The notes under the pieces are model-generated. The model made no database searches. It was not told the origin of the DNA and saw nothing but the letters and a program-made list of their open reading frames with translations. This document shows, piece by piece, positions 13,501 through 28,439 of a stretch of 64,000 nucleotides of DNA. Source of the stretch: Panorpa germanica (lineage: Eukaryota > Arthropoda > Insecta > Mecoptera > Panorpidae); contig OY783216.1 in the NCBI GenBank assembly GCA_963678705.1, forward strand, positions 11,346,001-11,410,000. Reading direction: 5' to 3'. Every line of letters begins with the position of its first letter. Position 1 is the stretch's first letter. Made by a program: the position numbers and the translations under genes.

Positions 13501-15553
13501 CATATGAAATATAACACTTTTCAAAGACCTGTACTTCCGAATCTAATATATTTTATCAAGGTTTTGAATTTAAATTATTGTTATGTATAGTGTATACTAT
13601 ACACACTTTCAATTTTATTAAAAAATAAAGATGTATAATTTCTTTTTTTTTTTAATTTTTATATCACCATGTTTATCAGTGCGTATGAAATATAACACTT
13701 TTCAAAGACCTCTAGTTCCGAATCTACTATATTTTATCAAGGTTTTGAATTTAAATTATAGTTATGTATAGTGTATACTATAGACACGTTCAATTTTATT
13801 AAAAAATAAAGATGTATAATTTCTTTTTTTTAAATTTTTATATCACCATGTTTATCTGTTCATATCAAATATAACACTTTTCAAGGACCTGTACTTCCGA
13901 ATCTAATATATTTTATCAAGGTTTTGAATTTAAATTATAGTTATGTATGGTGTATTTTATGCACACGTTCAATTTTATTAAAAAATAAAGATGCATAATT
14001 TCTTTTTTTTTAGTTTTTATATCAGCATGTTTACCTGTTCATATGAAATATAACACTTTTCAAAGACCTCTAGTTCCGAATCTAATATATTTTATCAAGG
14101 TTTTAAATTTAAATTATAGTTATGTATATTGTATACTATACACACGTTCAATTTTATTAAAAAATAAAGATGTATAATTTCTTTTTTTTCAGTTTTTATA
14201 TCAGCATGTTTACCTGTTCATATGAAATATAACACTTTTCAAAGACCTGTACTTCCGAATCTAATATATTTTATCAAGGTTTTAATTTAAATTATAGTTA
14301 TGTATAGTGTATACTATACACACGTTCAATTTTATTAAAAAATAAAGATGTATAATTTCTCTTTTTTGAGTTTTTACATTACCATGTTTATCTGTGCGTA
14401 TGAAATATAACACTTTTCAAAGACCTCTAGTTCCGAATCTACTATATTTTATCAAGGTTTTGAATTTAAATTATACTTATGTATAGTGTATACTATACAC
14501 ACGTTCAATTTTATTAAATAATAAAGATGTATAATTTCTTTTCTTTCAGTTTTTATATCAGCATGTTTACCTGTTCATATGAAATATAACACTTTTCAAA
14601 AATCTTTTAAATCTAATATATTGCATCAAGGTTTTGAATTTAAATTATAGTTATGTATAGTGTATACTATACACACGTTCAATTTTATTAAAAAATAAAG
14701 ATGTATAATTTTTTTTTTTTCAGTTTATATATCAGCATGTTTACCTGCTCATATGAAATATAACATTTTTTAAAGACCTGTACTTCCGAATCTAATATAT
14801 TTTATTAAGGTTTTGAATTTAAATTATTGTTATGTATAGTGTATACTATACACACGTTCAATTTTATTAAAAAATAAAGATGTATAATTTCTCTTTTTTG
14901 AGTTTTTACATTACCATGTTTATCTGTGCGTATGAAATATAACACTTTTCAAAGACCTCTAGTTCTGAGTCTAATATATTTTATCAAGGTTTTGAATTTA
15001 AATTATAGTTATGTATAGTGTATATTATACACACGTTTAATTTTATTGAAAAATAAAGATGTATAAATTCTTTTTTTTTCAGTTTTTATATCAGCATGTT
15101 TACCTGTTTATATGAAATATAACACTTTTCAAAAACCTCTACTTCCAAATCATCTAATATATTTCATCTAGGTTTTGAATTTGAATTATTGTTATGTATA
15201 GTGTATACTATACACACGTTCAATTTTATTGAAAAATAAAGATGTATAATTTCTTTTATTTCAGTTTTTATATCAGCATGCTTACCTGTTCATATGAAAT
15301 ATAACACTTTTCAAAGACCTCTAGTTCCGAATTTAATATATTTTATCAAAGTTTTGAATTTAAATTATAGTTATGTATAGTGTATACTATACACACGTTT
15401 AATTTTATTGAAAAGTAAAAATGTTTAATTTTTTTTTTTTGAGTTTTTATATCACCATGTTTACCTGTTCATATGAAATATAACACTTTTCAAAGACCTG
15501 TACTTCCGGATCTAATATATTTTAACAAGTTTTTGAATTTAAATTATTGTTAT

Positions 15554-15604
15554 GTATAGTATATATACTATATACTATATACTATATATATATACTATAC
15601 ACAC
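15554..15604. repeat. TA-rich palindromic expansion, copy 3, longest
   Basis: 51 bp, 7 bp longer than the others through one extra ACTATAT unit, as expected for slippage in a short internal repeat. It is the counterpart of copy 2 in the 5.4-kb duplicated block, so the gain followed that duplication or the loss did. Confidence 0.88.
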
Positions 15605-18600
15605 GTAAAATTTTATTGAAAAATAAAGATGTATAATTTCTTTTTTTTCAGTTTCAATATCAGCATGTTTACCTGTTCATATGAAATATAACACTTTTCA
15701 AAGACCTCTAGTTCCGAATCTAATATAATTTATCAAGGTTTTGAATTTAAATTATAGTTATGTATAGTGTATACTATACACACGTTTAATTTTATTAAAA
15801 AATAAAAATGTATAATTTCTTTTTTTTCAGTTTTTATATCAGCATGTTTACCTGCTCATATGAAATATAACACTTTTCAAAGACCTCTAGTTCCGAATCT
15901 AATATATTTTATAAAGGTTTTGAAGTTTTGAATTTAAATTATAGTTATGTATAGTGTATACTATACACACGTTCAATTTTATTTAAAAATAAAGATGTAT
16001 AATTTCTTTTTTTTTAGTTTTTATATCACCATGTTTATCTGTGCGTATGAAATAAAACACTTTCCAAAGACCTCTAGTTCCGAATCTAATATATTTTTTC
16101 AAGGTTTTGAATTTAAATTTTAGTTATGTATAGTGTATACTATACACACGTTCAATTTTATTAAAAAATAAAGATGCATAATTTCTTTTTTTTCAGTTTT
16201 TATATCAGCATGTTTACCTGTTCATATGAAATATAACACTTTTCAAAGACCTGTACTTCCGAATCTAATATATTTTATCAAGGTTTTGAATTTAAATTAT
16301 TGTTATGTATAGTGTATACTATACACACGTTTAATTTTATTTAAAAATAAAGATGTATAATTTTTATTCTTTGAGTTAGTATATCACCATGTTTATCTGT
16401 GCGTATGAAATATAACACTTTTCAAAGACCTCTAGTTCCGAATCTAATATATGTTATCAAGGTTTTGATTTTAAATTATAGTTATGTATGGTGTATTTTA
16501 TGCACACGTTCAATTTTATTAAAAAATAAAGACGTATAATTTCTTTTTTTTCAGTTTTTATATCAGCATGTTTACCTGTTCATATGAAATATAACACTTT
16601 TCAAAGACCTCTAGTTCCGAATCTAATATATTTTATCAAGGTTTTGAATTTAAATGATTGTTATGTATAGTGTATACTATACACACGTTCAATTTTATTA
16701 AAAAATAAAGATGTATAATTTTTTTTTTTTTAATTTTTATATCACCATGTTTATCTGTTCATATCAAATATAACACTTTTCAAGGACCTGTACTTCCGAA
16801 TCTAATATATTTTATCAAGGTTTTGAATTTAAATTATAGTTATGTATGGTGTATTTTATGCACACGTTCAATTTTATTAAAAAATAAAGATGCATAATTT
16901 CTTTTTTTTTAGTTTTTATATTAGCATGTTTACCTGTTCATATGAAATATAACACTTTTCAAAGACCTGTACTTCCGAATCTAATATATTTTATCAAGGT
17001 TTTAAATTTAAATTATAGTTATGTATATTGTATACTATACACACGTTCAATTTTATTAAAAAATAAAGATGTATAATTTCTTTTTTTTCAGTTTTTATAT
17101 CAGCATGTTTACCTGTTCATATGAAATATAACACTTTTCAAAGACCTGTACTTCCGAATCTAATGTATTCTATCAAGGTTTTGAATTTAAATTATTGTTA
17201 TGTATAGTGTATACTATACACACTTTCAATTTTATTAAAAAATAAAAATGTATAATTTCTTTTTTTTTTTAATTTTTATATCACCATGTTTATCAGTGCG
17301 TATGAAATATAACACTTTTCAAAGACCTCTAGTTCCGAATCTACTATATTTTATCAAGGTTTTGAATTTAAATTATAGTTATGTATAGTGTATACTATAC
17401 ACACGTTCAATTTTATTAAAAAATAAAGATGTATAATTTCTTTTTTTTCAGTTTTTATATCAGCATGTTTACCTGTTCATATGAAATATAACACTTTTCA
17501 AAAATCTTTTAAATCTAATATATTGCATCAAGGTTTTGAATTTAAATTATAGTTATGTATAGTGTATACTATACACACGTTCAATTTTAATAAAAAATAA
17601 AGATGTATAATTTCTTTTTTTTCAGTTTTTATATCAGCATGTTTACCTGTTCATATGAAATATAACACTTTTCAAAGACCTCTAGTTCCGAATCTAATAT
17701 ATTTTATCAAGGTTTTGAATTTAAATTATAGTTATGTATAGTGTATACTATACACACGTTCAATTTTATTTAAAAATAAAGATGTGTAATTTCTTTTTTT
17801 TGAGTTTTTATATCAGCATGTTTACCTGTTCATATAAAATATAACACTTTTCAAAGACCTGTACTTCCGAATCTAATATATTTTATCAAGGTTTTGAATT
17901 TAAATTATTGTTATGTATAGTGTATACTATACACACGTTCAATTTTATTAAAAAATAAAGATGTATAATTTCCTTTTTTTGAGTTTTTATATCACCATGT
18001 TTATCTGTGCTTATGAAATATAACACTTTTCAAAGACCTCTAGTTCCGAATCTAATATATTTCATCAAGGCTTTGAATTTAAATTATAGTTATGTATAGT
18101 GTATACTATACACACGTTCAATTTTATTAAAAAATAAAGATGTATAATTTTTTTTTTTTCAGTTTTTATATCAGCATGTTTACCTGGTTATATGAAATAT
18201 AACACTTTTCAAAGACCTCTAGTTCCGAATCTAATATATTTTATCAAGGTTTTAATTTAAATTATAGTTATGTATAGTGTATACTATACACACGTTCAAT
18301 TTTATTAAAAAATAAAGATGTATAATTTCTTTTTTTCAGTTTTTATATCAGCATGTTTACCTGTTCATATGAAATATAACACTTTTCAAAAACCTCTACT
18401 TCCAAATCTAATATATTTCATCAAGGTTTTAAATTTTAATTATAGTTATGTATAGTGTATACTATACACACGTTCAATTTCATTAAAAAATAAAGATGTT
18501 TTTTTTTTTTTTTTTTCAGTTTTTATATCAGCATGTTTACCTGCTCATATGAAATATAACACTTTTCAAAGACCTGTACTTCCGAATCTAATATATTTTA

Positions 18601-19346
18601 TCAAGGTTTTGAATTTAAATTATAGTTATGTATAGTGTATACTATACACACAATTAATTTTATTAAAAAATAAAGATGTATAATTTCTTTTTTTTCAGTT
18701 TTTATATCAGCATGTTTACCTGTTCATATGAAATATAACACTTTTCAAAGACCTGTACTTCCGAATCTAATATATTTTATTAAGGTTTTGAATTTAAATT
18801 ATTGTTATGTATAGTGTATACTATACACACGTTTAATTTTATTAAAAAATAAAGATGTATAATTTCTTTTTTTTCAGTTTTTACATCAGCATGTTTATCT
18901 GTGCGTATGAAATATAACACTTTTCAAAGACCTCTAGTTCCGAGTCTAATATATTTTATCAAGGTTTTGAATTTAAATTATAGTTATGTATAGTGTAAAT
19001 TGGACACACGTTCAATTTTATTAAAAAATAAAGATGTATAATTTCTTTTATTTCAGTTTTTATATCAGCATGCTTACCTGTTCATATGAAATATAACACT
19101 TTTCAAAGACCTCTAGTTCCGAATTTAATATATTTTATCAAAGTTTTGAATTTAAATTATAGTTATGTATAGTGTATACTATACACACGTTTAATTTTAT
19201 TGAAAAGTTAAAATGTTTAATTTTTTTTTTTTTGAGTTTTTATATCACCATGTTTACCTGTTCATATGAAATATAACACTTTTCAAAGACCTGTACTTCC
19301 GGATCTAATATATTTTAACAAGTTTTTGAATTTAAATTATTGTTAT

Positions 19347-19390
19347 GTATAGTATATATACTATATACTATATATATATACTATACACAC
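19347..19390. repeat. TA-rich palindromic expansion, copy 4
   Basis: 44-bp form, followed by CACACGTTAAATTTT. The next monomer has GAAATTTAATAC in place of GAAATATAACAC. Confidence 0.87.
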
Positions 19391-21338
19391 GTTAAATTTT
19401 ATTAAAAAATAAAGATGTATAATTTCTTTTTTTTCAGTTTTAATATCAGCATGTTTACCTGTTTATATGAAATTTAATACTTTTCAAAGACCTGTACTTC
19501 CGAATCTAATATATTTTATCAAGGTTTTGAATTTAAATTATAGTTATGTATATTGTATACTATACACACGTTTAATTTTATTAAAAAATAAAAATGTACA
19601 ATTTCTTTTTTTGCAGTTTTTATATCAGCATGTTTACCTGTTCATATGAAATATAACACTTTTCAAAGACCTCTAGTTCCGAATCTAATATATTTTATCA
19701 AGGTTTTGAATTTAAATTATTGTTATGTATAGTGTATACTATACACACGTTCAATTTTATTAAAAAATAAAGATGTATAATTTCTTTTTTTTTAATTTTT
19801 ATATTACCTTGTTTATCTGTTCATATTAAATATAACACTTTTCAAAGACCTGTACTTCCGAATCTAATATATTTTATCAAGGTTTTGAATTTAAATTATA
19901 GTTATGTATGGTGTATTTTATGCACACGTTCAATTTTATTAAAAAATAAAGATGTATAATTTTTTTTTTTTCTGTTTTTATATCAGCATGTTTACCTGTT
20001 CATATGAAATATAACACTTTTCAAAGACCTCTAGTTCCGAATCTAATATATTTTATCAAGGTTTTGAATTTAAATTATAGTTAAGTATAGTGTATACTAT
20101 ACACACGTTCAATTTTATTAAAAAATAAAGATGCATAATTAATTTTTTTTCAGTTTTTATATCAGCATGTTTACCTGTTTATATGAAATATAACACTTTT
20201 CAAAGACCTGTACTTCCGAATCTAATATATTTAATTAAGGTTTTGAATTTAAATTATAGTTATGTATATTGTATACTATACACACGTTCAATTTTATTAA
20301 AAAATAAAGATGTATAATTTCTTTTTTTTCAGTTTTTATATCAGCATGTTTACCTGTTCATATGAAATATAACACTTTTCAAAGACCTGTACTTCCGAAT
20401 CTAATATATTTTATCAAGGTTTTGAATTTAAATTATAGTTATGTATAGTGTATACTATACACACGTTCAATTTTATTAAAAAATAAAGATGTATAAATTT
20501 TTTTTTTTCAGTTTATATATCAGCATGTTTACCTGCTCATATAAAATATAACACTTTTTAAAGACCTGTACTTCCGAATCTAATATATTTTATTAAGGTT
20601 TTGAATTTAAATTATTGTTATGTATAGTGTATACTATACACACGTTTAATTTTATTAAAAAATAAAGATGTATAATTTCTCTTTTTTAAGTTTTTACATT
20701 ACCATGTTTATCTGTGCGTATGAAATATAACACTTTTCAAAGACCTCTAGTTCTGAGTCTAATATATTTTATCAAGGTTTTGAATTGAAATTATAGTTAT
20801 GTATAGTGTATATTATACACACGTTTAATTTTATTGAAAAATAAAGATGTATAAATTTTTTTTTTTTCAGTTTTTATATTAGCATGTTTACCTGTTTATA
20901 TGAAATATAACACTTTTTAAAAACCTCTACTTCCAAATCTAATATATTTCATCAAGGTTTTGAATTTAAATTATTGTTATGTATAGTGTATACTATACAC
21001 ACGTTCAATTTTATTGAAATATAAAGATGTATAATTTCTTTTATTTCAGTTTTTATATCAGCATGCTTACCTGTTCATATGAAATATAACACTTTTCAAA
21101 GACCTCTAGTTCCGAATTTAATTTATTTTATCAAAGTTTTGAATTTAAATTATAGTTATGTATAGTGTATACTATACACACGTTTAATTTTATTGAAAAG
21201 TAAAAATGTTTAATTTTTTTTTTTTGAGTTTTTATATCACCATGTTTACCTGTTCATATGAAATATAACACTTTTCAAAGACCTGTACTTTCGGATCTAA
21301 TATATTTTAACAAGTTTTTGAATTTAAATTATTGTTAT

Positions 21339-21382
21339 GTATAGTATATATACTATATACTATATATATATACTATACACAC
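21339..21382. repeat. TA-rich palindromic expansion, copy 5
   Basis: 44-bp form, followed by ACGTAAAATTTT. The monomer upstream has CTGTACTTTCGGATC, shared with copy 7. Confidence 0.87.
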
Positions 21383-22800
21383 GTAAAATTTTATTAAAAA
21401 ATAAAGATGTATAATTTCTTTTTTTTCAGTTTTAATAGCAGCATGTTTACCTGTTCATATGAAATATAACACTTTTCAAAGACCTCTAGTTCCGAATCTA
21501 ATATAATTTATCAAGGTTTTGAATTTAAATTATAGTTATGTATAGTGTATACTATACACACGTTTAATTTTATTAAAAAATAAAGATGTATAATTTCTTT
21601 TTTTTCAGTTTTTATATCAGCATGTTTACCTGCTCATATGAAATATAACACTTTTCAAAGACCTCTAGTTCCGAATCTAATATATTTTATAAAGGTTTTG
21701 AAGTTTTGAATTTAAATTATAGTTATGTATAGTGTATACTATACACACGTTCAATTTTATTTAAAAATAAAGATGTATAATTTCTTTTTTTTTAGTTTTT
21801 ATATCACCATGTTTATCTGTGCGTATGAAATAAAACACTTTCCAAAGACCTCTAGTTCCGAATCTAATATATTTTATCAAGGTTTTGAATTTAAATTATA
21901 GTTATGTATAGTGTATACTATACACACGTTCAATTTTATTAAAAAATAAAGATGCATAATTTCTTTTTTTTCAGTTTTAATATCAGCATGTTTACCTGTT
22001 CATATGAAATTTAATACTTTTCAAAGACCTGTACTTCCGAATCTAATATATTTTATCAAGGTTTTGAATTTAAATTATAGTTATGTATATTGTATACTAT
22101 ACACACGTTCAATTTTATTAAAAAATAAAGATGTATAATTTCTTTTTTTTTAATTTTTATATCACCATGTTTATCTGTTCATATTAAATATAACACTTTT
22201 CAAAGACCTGTACTTCCGAATCTAATATATTTTATCAAGGTTTTGAATTTAAATTATAGTTATGTATGGTGTATTTTATGCACACGTTCAATTTTATTAA
22301 AAAATAAAGATGTATATTTTCTTTTTTTTCTGTTTTTATATCAGCATGTTTACCTGTTCATATGAAATATAACACTTTTCAAAGACCTCTAGCTCCGAAT
22401 CTAATATATTTTATCAAGGTTTTGAATTTAAATTATAGTTAAGTATAGTGTATACTATACACACGTTCAATTTTATTAAAAAATAAAGATGCATAATTTA
22501 TTTTTTTTCAGTTTTTATATCAGCATGTTTACCTGTTTATATGAAATATAACACTTTTCAAAGACCTGTACTTCCGAATCTAATATATTTAATCAAGGTT
22601 TTGAATTTAAATTATAGTTATGTATATTGTATACTATACACACGTTCAATTTTATTAAAAAATAAAGATGTATAATTTCTTTTTTTTCAGTTTTTATATC
22701 AGCATGTTTACCTGTTCATATGAAATATAACACTTTTCAAAGACCTGTACTTCCGGATCTAATATATTTTAACAAGTTTTTGAATTTAAATTATTGTTAT

Positions 22801-22844
22801 GTATAGTATATATACTATATACTATATATATATACTATACACAC
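22801..22844. repeat. TA-rich palindromic expansion, copy 6
   Basis: 44-bp form, followed by CACACGTTAAATTTT and a GAAATTTAATAC monomer, as in copies 4 and 12. Confidence 0.87.
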
Positions 22845-24613
22845 GTTAAATTTTATTAAAAAATAAAGATGTATAATTTCTTTTTTTTCAGTTTTAATAT
22901 CAGCATGTTTACCTGTTCATATGAAATTTAATACTTTTCAAAGACCTGTACTTCCGAATCTAATATATTTTATCAAGGTTTTGAATTTAAATTATAGTTA
23001 TGTATATTGTATACTATACACACGTTCAATTTTATTAAAAAATAAAAATGTACAATTTCTTTTTTTTCAGTTTTTATATCAGCATGTTTACCTGTTCATA
23101 TGAAATATAACACTTTTCAAAGACCTCTAGTTCCGAATCTAATATATTTTATCAAGGTTTTGAATTTAAATTATTGTTATGTATAGTGTATACTATACAC
23201 ACGTTCAATTTTATTAAAAAATAAAGATGTATAATTTCTATTTTTTTAATTTTTATATCACCATGTTTATCTGTTCATATTAAATATAACACTTTTCAAA
23301 GACCTGTACTTCCGAATCTAATATATTTTATCAAGGTTTTGAATTTAAATTATAGTTATGTATGGTGTATTTTATGCACACGTTCAATTTTATTAAAAAA
23401 TAAAGATGTATAATTTCTTTTTTTTCTGTTTTTATATCAGCATGTTTACCTGTTCATATGAAATATAACACTTTTCAAAGACCTCTAGTTCCGAATCTAA
23501 TATATTTTATCAAGGTTTTGAATTTAAATTATAGTTAAGTATAGTGTATACTATACACACGTTCAATTTTATTAAAAAGTAAAGATGCATAATTTATTTT
23601 TTTTCAGTTTTTATATCAGCATGTTTACCTGTTTATATGAAATATAACACTTTTCAAAGACCTGTACTTCCGAATCTAATATATTTAATCAAGGTTTTGA
23701 ATTTAAATTATAGTTATGTATATTGTATACTATATACACGTTCAATTTTATTAAAAAATAAAGATGTATAATTTCTTTTTTTTCAGTTTTTATATCAGCA
23801 TGTTTACCTGTTCATATGAAATATAACACTTTTCAAAGACCTGTACTTCCGAATCTAATATATTTTATCAAGGTTTTGAATTTAAATTATAGTTATGTAT
23901 AGTGTATACTATACACACGTTCAATTTTATTAAAAAATAAAGATGTATAAATTTTTTTTTTTCAGTTTATATATCAGCATGTTTACCTGCTCATATGAAA
24001 TATAACACTTTTTAAAGACCTGTACTTCCGAATCTAATATATTTTATTAAGGTTTTGAATCTAAATTATTGTTATGTATAGTGTATACTATACACACGTT
24101 TAATTTTATTAAAAAATAAAGATGTATAATTTCTCTTTTTTGAGTTTTTACATTACCATGTTTATCTGTGCGTATGAAATATAACACTTTTCAAAGACCT
24201 CTAGTTCTGAGTCTAATATATTTTATCAAGGTTTTGAATTTAAATTATAGTTATGTATAGTGTATATTATACACACGTTTAATTTTATTGAAAAATAAAG
24301 ATGTATAAATTCTTTTTTTTTCAGTTTTTATATCAGCATGCTTACCTGTTCATATGAAATATAACACTTTTCAAAGACCTCTAGTTCCGAATTTAATATA
24401 TTTTATCAAAGTTTTGAATTTAAATTATAGTTATGTATAGTGTATACTATACACACGTTTAATTTTATTGAAAAGTAAAAATGTTTAATTTTTTTTTTTT
24501 GAGTTTTTATATCACCATGTTTACCTGTTCATATGAAATATAACACTTTTCAAAGACCTGTACTTTCGGATCTAATATATTTTAACAAGTTTTTGAATTT
24601 AAATTATTGTTAT

Positions 24614-24657
24614 GTATAGTATATATACTATATACTATATATATATACTATACACAC
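24614..24657. repeat. TA-rich palindromic expansion, copy 7
   Basis: 44-bp form, followed by ACGTAAAATTTT; upstream CTGTACTTTCGGATC as in copy 5. Confidence 0.87.
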
Positions 24658-25225
24658 GTAAAATTTTATTAAAAAATAAAGATGTATAATTTCTTTTTTT
24701 TCAGTTTTATTATCAGCATGTTTACCTGTTCATATGAAATATAACACTTTTCAAAGACCTCTAGTTCCGAATCTAATATAATTTATCAAGGTTTTGAATT
24801 TAAATTATAGTTATGTATAGTGTATACTATACACACGTTTAATTTTATTAAAAAATAAAGATGTATAATTTCTTTTTTTTCAGTTTTTATATCAGCATGT
24901 TTACCTGCTCATATGAAATATAACACTTTTCAAAGACCTCTAGTTCCGAATCTAATATATTTTATAAAGGTTTTGAAGTTTTGAATTTAAATTATAGTTA
25001 TGTATAGTGTATACTATACACACGTTCAATTTTATTTAAAAATAAAGATGTATAATTTCTTTTTTTTTAGTTTTTATATCACCATGTTTATCTGTGCGTA
25101 TGAAATAAAACACTTTCCAAAGACCTCTAGTTCCGAATCTAATATATTTTATTAAGGTTTTGAATTTAAATTATAGTTATGTATAGTGTATACTATACAC
25201 ACGTTCAATTTTATTAAAAAATAAA

Positions 25226-28200
25226 GATGCATAATTTCTTTTTTTTCAGTTTTTATATCAGCATGTTTACCTGTTCATATGAAATATAACACTTTTCAAA
25301 GACCTGTACTTCCGAATCTAATATATTTTATCAAGGTTTTAAATTTAAATTATTGTTATGTATAGTGTATACTATACACACGTTTAATTTTATTTAAAAA
25401 TAAAGATGTATAATTTTTATTCTTTGAGTTATTATATCACCATGTTTATCTGTGCGTATAAAATATAACACTTTTCAAAGACCTCTAGTTCCGAATCTAA
25501 TATATGTTATCAAGGTTTTGATTTTAAATTATAGTTATGTATGGTGTATTTTATGCACACGTTCAATTTTATTAAAAAATAAAGACGTATAATTTCTTTT
25601 TTTTCAGTTTTTATATCAGCATGTTTACCTGTTCATATGAAATATAACACTTTTCAAAGACCTCTAGTTCCGAATCTAATATATTTTATCAAGGTTTTGA
25701 ATTTAAATGATTGTTATGTATAGTGTATACTATACACACGTTCAATTTTATTAAAAAATAAAGATGTATAATTTCTTTTTTTTTAATTTTTATATCACCA
25801 TGTTTATCTGTTCATATCAAATATAACACTTTTCAAGGACCTGTACTTCCGAATCTAATATATTTTATCAAGGTTTTGAATTTAAATTATAGTTATGTAT
25901 GGTGTATTTTATGCACACGTTCAATTTTATTAAAAAATAAAGATGCATAATTTCTTTTTTTTTAGTTTTTATATCAGCATGTTTACCTGTTCATATGAAA
26001 TATAACACTTTTCAAAGACCTGTACTTCCGAATCTAATATATTTTATCAAGGTTTTAAATTTAAATTATAGTTATGTATATTGTATACTATACACACGTT
26101 CAATTTTATTAAAAAATAAAGATGTATAATTTCTTTTTTTTCAGTTTTTATATCAGCATGTTTACCTGTTCATATGAAATATAACATTTTTCAAAGACCT
26201 GTACTTCCGAATCTAATATATTCTATCAAGGTTTTGAATTTAAATTATTGTTATGTATAGTGTATACTATACACACTTTCAATTTTATTAAAAAATAAAG
26301 ATGTATAATTTCTTTTTTTTTTAATTTTTATATAACCATGTTTATCAGTGCGTATGAAATATAACACTTTTCAAAGACCTCTAGTTCCGAATCTACTATA
26401 TTTTATCAAGGTTTTGAATTTAAATTATAGTTATGTATAGTGTATACTATACACACGTTCAATTTTATTAAAAAATAAAGATGTATAATTTCTTTTTTTT
26501 CAGTTTTTATATCAGCATGTTTACCTGTTCATATGAAATATAACACTTTTCAAAAATCTTTTAAATCTAATATATTGCATCAAGGTTTTGAATTTAAATT
26601 ATAGTTATGTATAGTGTATACTATACACACGTTCAATTTTATTAAAAAATAAAGATGTATAATTTTTTTTTTCTCAGTTTTTATATCAGCATGTTTACCT
26701 GTTCATATGAAATATAACACTTTTCAAAGACCTCTAGTTCCGAATCTAATATATTTTATCAAGGTTTTGAATTTAAATTATAGTTATGTATAGTGTATAC
26801 TATACACACGTTCAATTTTATTAAAAAATAAAGATGCATAATTTCTTTTTTTTCAGTTTTTATATCAGCATGTTTACCTGTTCATATGAAATATAACACT
26901 TTTCAAAGACCTGTACTTCCGAATCTAATATATTTTATCAAGGTTTTAAATTTAAATTATTGTTATGTATAGTGTATACTATACACACGTTTAATTTTAT
27001 TTAAAAATAAAGATGTATAATTTTTATTCTTTGAGTTATTATATCACCATGTTTATCTGTGCGTATGAAATATAACACTTTTCAAAGACCTCTAGTTCCG
27101 AATCTAATATATGTTATCAAGGTTTTGATTTTAAATTATAGTTATGTATGGTGTATTTTATGCACACGTTCAATTTTATTAAAAAATAAAGACGTATAAT
27201 TTCTTTTTTTTCAGTTTTTATATCAGCATGTTTACCTGTTCATATGAAATATAACACTTTTCAAAGACCTCTAGTTCCGAATCTAATATATTTTATCAAG
27301 GTTTTGAATTTAAATGATTGTTATGTATAGTGTATACTATACACACGTTCAATTTTATTAAAAAATAAAGATGTATAATTTCTTTTTTTTTAATTTTTAT
27401 ATCACCATGTTTATCTGTTCATATCAAATATAACACTTTTCAAGGACCTGTACTTCCGAATCTAATATATTTTATCAAGGTTTTGAATTTAAATTATAGT
27501 TATGTATGGTGTATTTTATGCACACGTTCAATTTTATTAAAAAATAAAGATGCATAATTTCTTTTTTTTTAGTTTTTATATCAGCATGTTTACCTGTTCA
27601 TATGAAATATAACACTTTTCAAAGACCTGTACTTCCGAATCTAATATATTTTATCAAGGTTTTAAATTTAAATTATAGTTATGTATATTGTATACTATAC
27701 ACACGTTCAATTTTATTAAAAAATAAAGATGTATAATTTCTTTTTTTTCAGTTTTTATATCAGCATGTTTACCTGTTCATATGAAATATAACATTTTTCA
27801 AAGACCTGTACTTCCGAATCTAATATATTCTATCAAGGTTTTGAATTTAAATTATTGTTATGTATAGTGTATACTATACACACTTTCAATTTTATTAAAA
27901 AATAAAGATGTATAATTTCTTTTTTTTTTAATTTTTATATAACCATGTTTATCAGTGCGTATGAAATATAACACTTTTCAAAGACCTCTAGTTCCGAATC
28001 TACTATATTTTATCAAGGTTTTGAATTTAAATTATAGTTATGTATAGTGTATACTATACACACGTTCAATTTTATTAAAAAATAAAGATGTATAATTTCT
28101 TTTTTTTCAGTTTTTATATCAGCATGTTTACCTGTTCATATGAAATATAACACTTTTCAAAAATCTTTTAAATCTAATATATTGCATCAAGGTTTTGAAT

Positions 28201-28439
28201 TTAAATTATAGTTATGTATAGTGTATACTATACACACGTTCAATTTTATTAAAAAATAAAGATGTATAATTTCTTTTTTTTCAGTTTTTATATCAGCATG
28301 TTTACCTGTTCATATAAAATATAACACTTTTCAAAGACCTCTAGTTCCGAATCTAATATATTTTATCAAGGTTTTGAATTTAAATTATAGTTATGTATAG
28401 TGTATACTATACACACGTTCAATTTTATTTAAAAATAAA
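25226..28439. repeat. Tandem duplication of a nine-monomer block, period 1607 bp
   Basis: Positions 25226-26832 match 26833-28439. GATGCATAAT begins at 25226 and 26833, and CAAAAATCTT at 26551 and 28158, giving the same 1607-bp offset at both ends. Both copies carry the TTTTTATTCTTTGAG monomer, the TGGTGTATTTTATGCAC variant, a GACGT monomer and an AAATGATTG monomer in the same order. A third copy of much of this block occurs at 37641-39058. Confidence 0.88.

Larger units (their letters stand above)
1..14697. repeat. Dispersed pair of blocks: 1-3205 and 11489-14697
   Basis: The start of the window matches 11489 onward at an offset of 11487-11488, checked at ATGCATAATT (1 and 11489) and at CAAAAATC (3110 and 14597). 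Near 1300 this first copy shares ACCTGGTTATATG with the copy near 18185 and not with the one near 12780, so gene conversion or a more complex copying order is likely. The match stops near 14697, where the downstream copy switches to a CAGTTTATATATCAGC monomer. Confidence 0.75.
9780..18780. repeat. Dispersed pair of blocks: 9.78-13.56 kb and 15.18-18.78 kb
   Basis: The two blocks match at offset 5401; for example ATGCATAATT begins at 11489 and 16890. The offset falls by one monomer after about 12.95 kb, because a monomer with TATAGATATG and a changed dyad (GTATATTATAC) is present in the first copy and absent from the second. The match ends near 18780, where TTATCAAGG becomes TTATTAAGG. Confidence 0.8.

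Noticed and set aside
1945-28439. The tandem 1607-1608-bp duplications as assembly errors
   Set aside because: Not excluded, but the copies differ from each other by single bases and T-run lengths, and the three cases have different content. They are therefore reported as real, with raw long reads as the test.
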